Assembly (NCBI GenBank): GCA_051009015.1
Contig: JBPCWZ010000156.1
Location: 1-14,432 of the forward strand
Reading direction: 5' to 3'
DNA length: 14,432 nt
Source: JAHRAH01 sp051009015
GTDB taxonomy: Bacteria; Pseudomonadota; Gammaproteobacteria; Tethybacterales; Persebacteraceae
Notes under the pieces: generated by a model
What the model was told of the DNA's origin: nothing
The model's database searches: none
The model's input: the letters and a program-made list of their open reading frames with translations, nothing else
Shown: positions 13,717 through 14,432 of the stretch, piece after piece
Position numbering within the stretch: the stretch's first letter is position 1
Layout of the letters: every line of letters begins with the position of its first letter
Position numbers and translations under genes: made by a program

Positions 13717-14432
13717 ATGTTATTGAGCATGTTTAACTTGTCGTTTATCATCGCACGGCGCACGGCGCACGGCGCACGGCGCACGGCGCACGGCTGAGAC
13801 CTTTGGCAAAACGGCTTTTGCCGTCATTGCTTTAATTGGCGGCTTTTACGCTTTGACTTTTGCCGACAAGACATCGGCGCAACAACTTCCGCAAACTTCC
13901 ATTTCCCGCACGGCGAAAAGCGGCGGCTTTGCCGACTTCCGCAAACAACAACAGGCGCGGCTTTTGGCGGCGTTTGACAGCACATTGGCGACACAGGCGG
14001 AAAACGCCATTAGCGATAACTTCGCCGCCGTCCGCAAAGTTAACATTGACTTCCAAAGCACGATTGGCGGCAGAAATGGCAATGTCGGCATTAATCTTAT
14101 TGGCGCTTTTGCCGAAAGTGAAAACCGCGCTTTTGGCTGGCAACTTCGGGCTTATGGCGGCAAAGATATTAACAGCGGCACAAATGCCGGTGTTTTCTAT
14201 CGGCAAACAAGCGGCAATATGCTTTTTGGCGCAAATGCCTTTGCCGATTATGAAAAGCACGACTACGGCAACTTTTTCCGCTATTCCATCGGCGGCGAAT
14301 TGCAACATTCCATCTTTGCCCTTGCCGCAAACTACTACATTCCGCAAACAGATAACCGAAAGATGAATTTGACCGTCGCCGCATTTTCACGCGAGGGTTA
14401 TGACGCACAACTGCGGATATCCGCCCCGCATT
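13717..14432 (+). CDS. Inverse autotransporter (intimin/invasin-like) adhesin, 5' part, currently out of frame
   Basis: From 13802 to the window end one frame encodes a hydrophobic signal segment (TAFAVIALIGGFYALTFA) and then an intimin/invasin-type beta-domain. Recognisable pieces are INLIGAFAESENRAFGWQL, NAGVFYRQTSGNMLFGANAF, ADYEKHDYGNFFRYSIGGEL and FALAANYYIPQT. Such proteins insert a beta-barrel in the outer membrane and export a C-terminal passenger that binds host or neighbour cells. This frame has no ATG, GTG or TTG before 13853, which lies beyond the signal segment. The promoter-proximal ATG at 13717 is in another frame and, after six 7-bp repeats, hits TGA at 13795-13797 (26 codons). 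Removing one repeat joins the ATG to the beta-domain. I read this as one phase-variable gene in the OFF state; a miscounted repeat in the assembly is the alternative. The passenger lies outside the window. Confidence 0.85.
13753..13794 (+). repeat. Heptanucleotide tandem repeat (GCACGGC)6, phase-variation tract
   Basis: Six perfect, uninterrupted copies of GCACGGC run from 13753 to 13794, just after the start codon of the adhesin gene. Seven is not a multiple of three, so each gain or loss changes the frame. Six copies lead into TGA; five or eight give the beta-domain frame; seven leads to a TAA shortly after. Isolated single copies of the same heptamer occur at 13651-13657 and 13908-13914. 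Confidence 0.9.

Noticed and set aside
12709..13797. Long plus-strand open frame opposite the binding-protein gene, ending at the adhesin TGA
   Set aside because: It is antisense to a clear HAAT receptor; only its last 27 codons (from the ATG at 13717) are relevant, as the out-of-frame adhesin start.
13860..14366. Plus-strand ORF in the adhesin region with an ATG-type start
   Set aside because: It is a different frame from the beta-domain, Arg/Pro/Ala-rich, without domain features; the overlapping frame matches inverse autotransporters.
13802..14432. Frequent TTTTGCCG words, considered as DNA uptake signals
   Set aside because: They fall in frame as Phe-Ala codons (TTT GCC) here and elsewhere in the window, so codon bias explains them.

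Overview
The window looks like a piece of a Gram-negative, probably alphaproteobacterial, chromosome. The evidence is a fused PabB-PabC, a signal-peptide-bearing Slt-type lytic transglycosylase, a complete LIV/HAAT amino-acid ABC transporter, an outer-membrane inverse autotransporter, and moderately GC-rich coding with frequent TTT/GCC codons. The genus is not identifiable from the sequence alone.

Layout. (1) 1-998 (+): the 3' part of a fused aminodeoxychorismate synthase I / lyase (folate pathway). (2) 1081-2616 (-): a three-gene operon transcribed right to left, with a small four-helix membrane protein, a DUF2306-type membrane protein and a flavodoxin-fold NAD(P)H:quinone oxidoreductase. 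A good sigma70-like promoter lies at 2664-2694. (3) 2617-3142: no convincing gene, but a dense nest of palindromes, an 18-bp perfect inverted repeat and a degenerate 42-bp tandem repeat. (4) 3143-3868 (+): a coiled-coil protein with a PD-(D/E)XK nuclease-like domain. (5) 3957-13512 (-): one long co-directional block. In transcription order it holds livJ-like, livH, an SDH-family serine protease, a 67-aa ORF, a GIY-YIG nuclease-like gene, livM, livG, livF, an Asp/Glu/hydantoin racemase, a 36-aa membrane peptide, and an Slt-type lytic transglycosylase. (6) 13679-14432 (+): a promoter, an ATG, six perfect copies of a 7-bp repeat, and the start of an intimin/invasin-like inverse autotransporter that runs off the window.

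How the parts work together. The LIV transporter (binding protein, two permeases, two ATPases) probably imports an amino acid or a ureide/hydantoin-like compound, and the racemase translationally coupled to livF points the same way. About 2 kb of unrelated cargo (protease, small ORF, nuclease) sits between livH and livM without breaking the spacing of the operon.

The most striking feature is the heptanucleotide tract at 13753-13794. Six copies put the adhesin out of frame with its only plausible start, so it ends at a TGA after 26 codons. Five or eight copies would fuse the start to a clean signal peptide and the beta-domain. This is the classic architecture of a slipped-strand ON/OFF phase-variation switch. 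A family of ATTCCCGC...GCGGGAAT hairpin repeats marks gene ends and intergenic space at 1035, 2726 and 3918.
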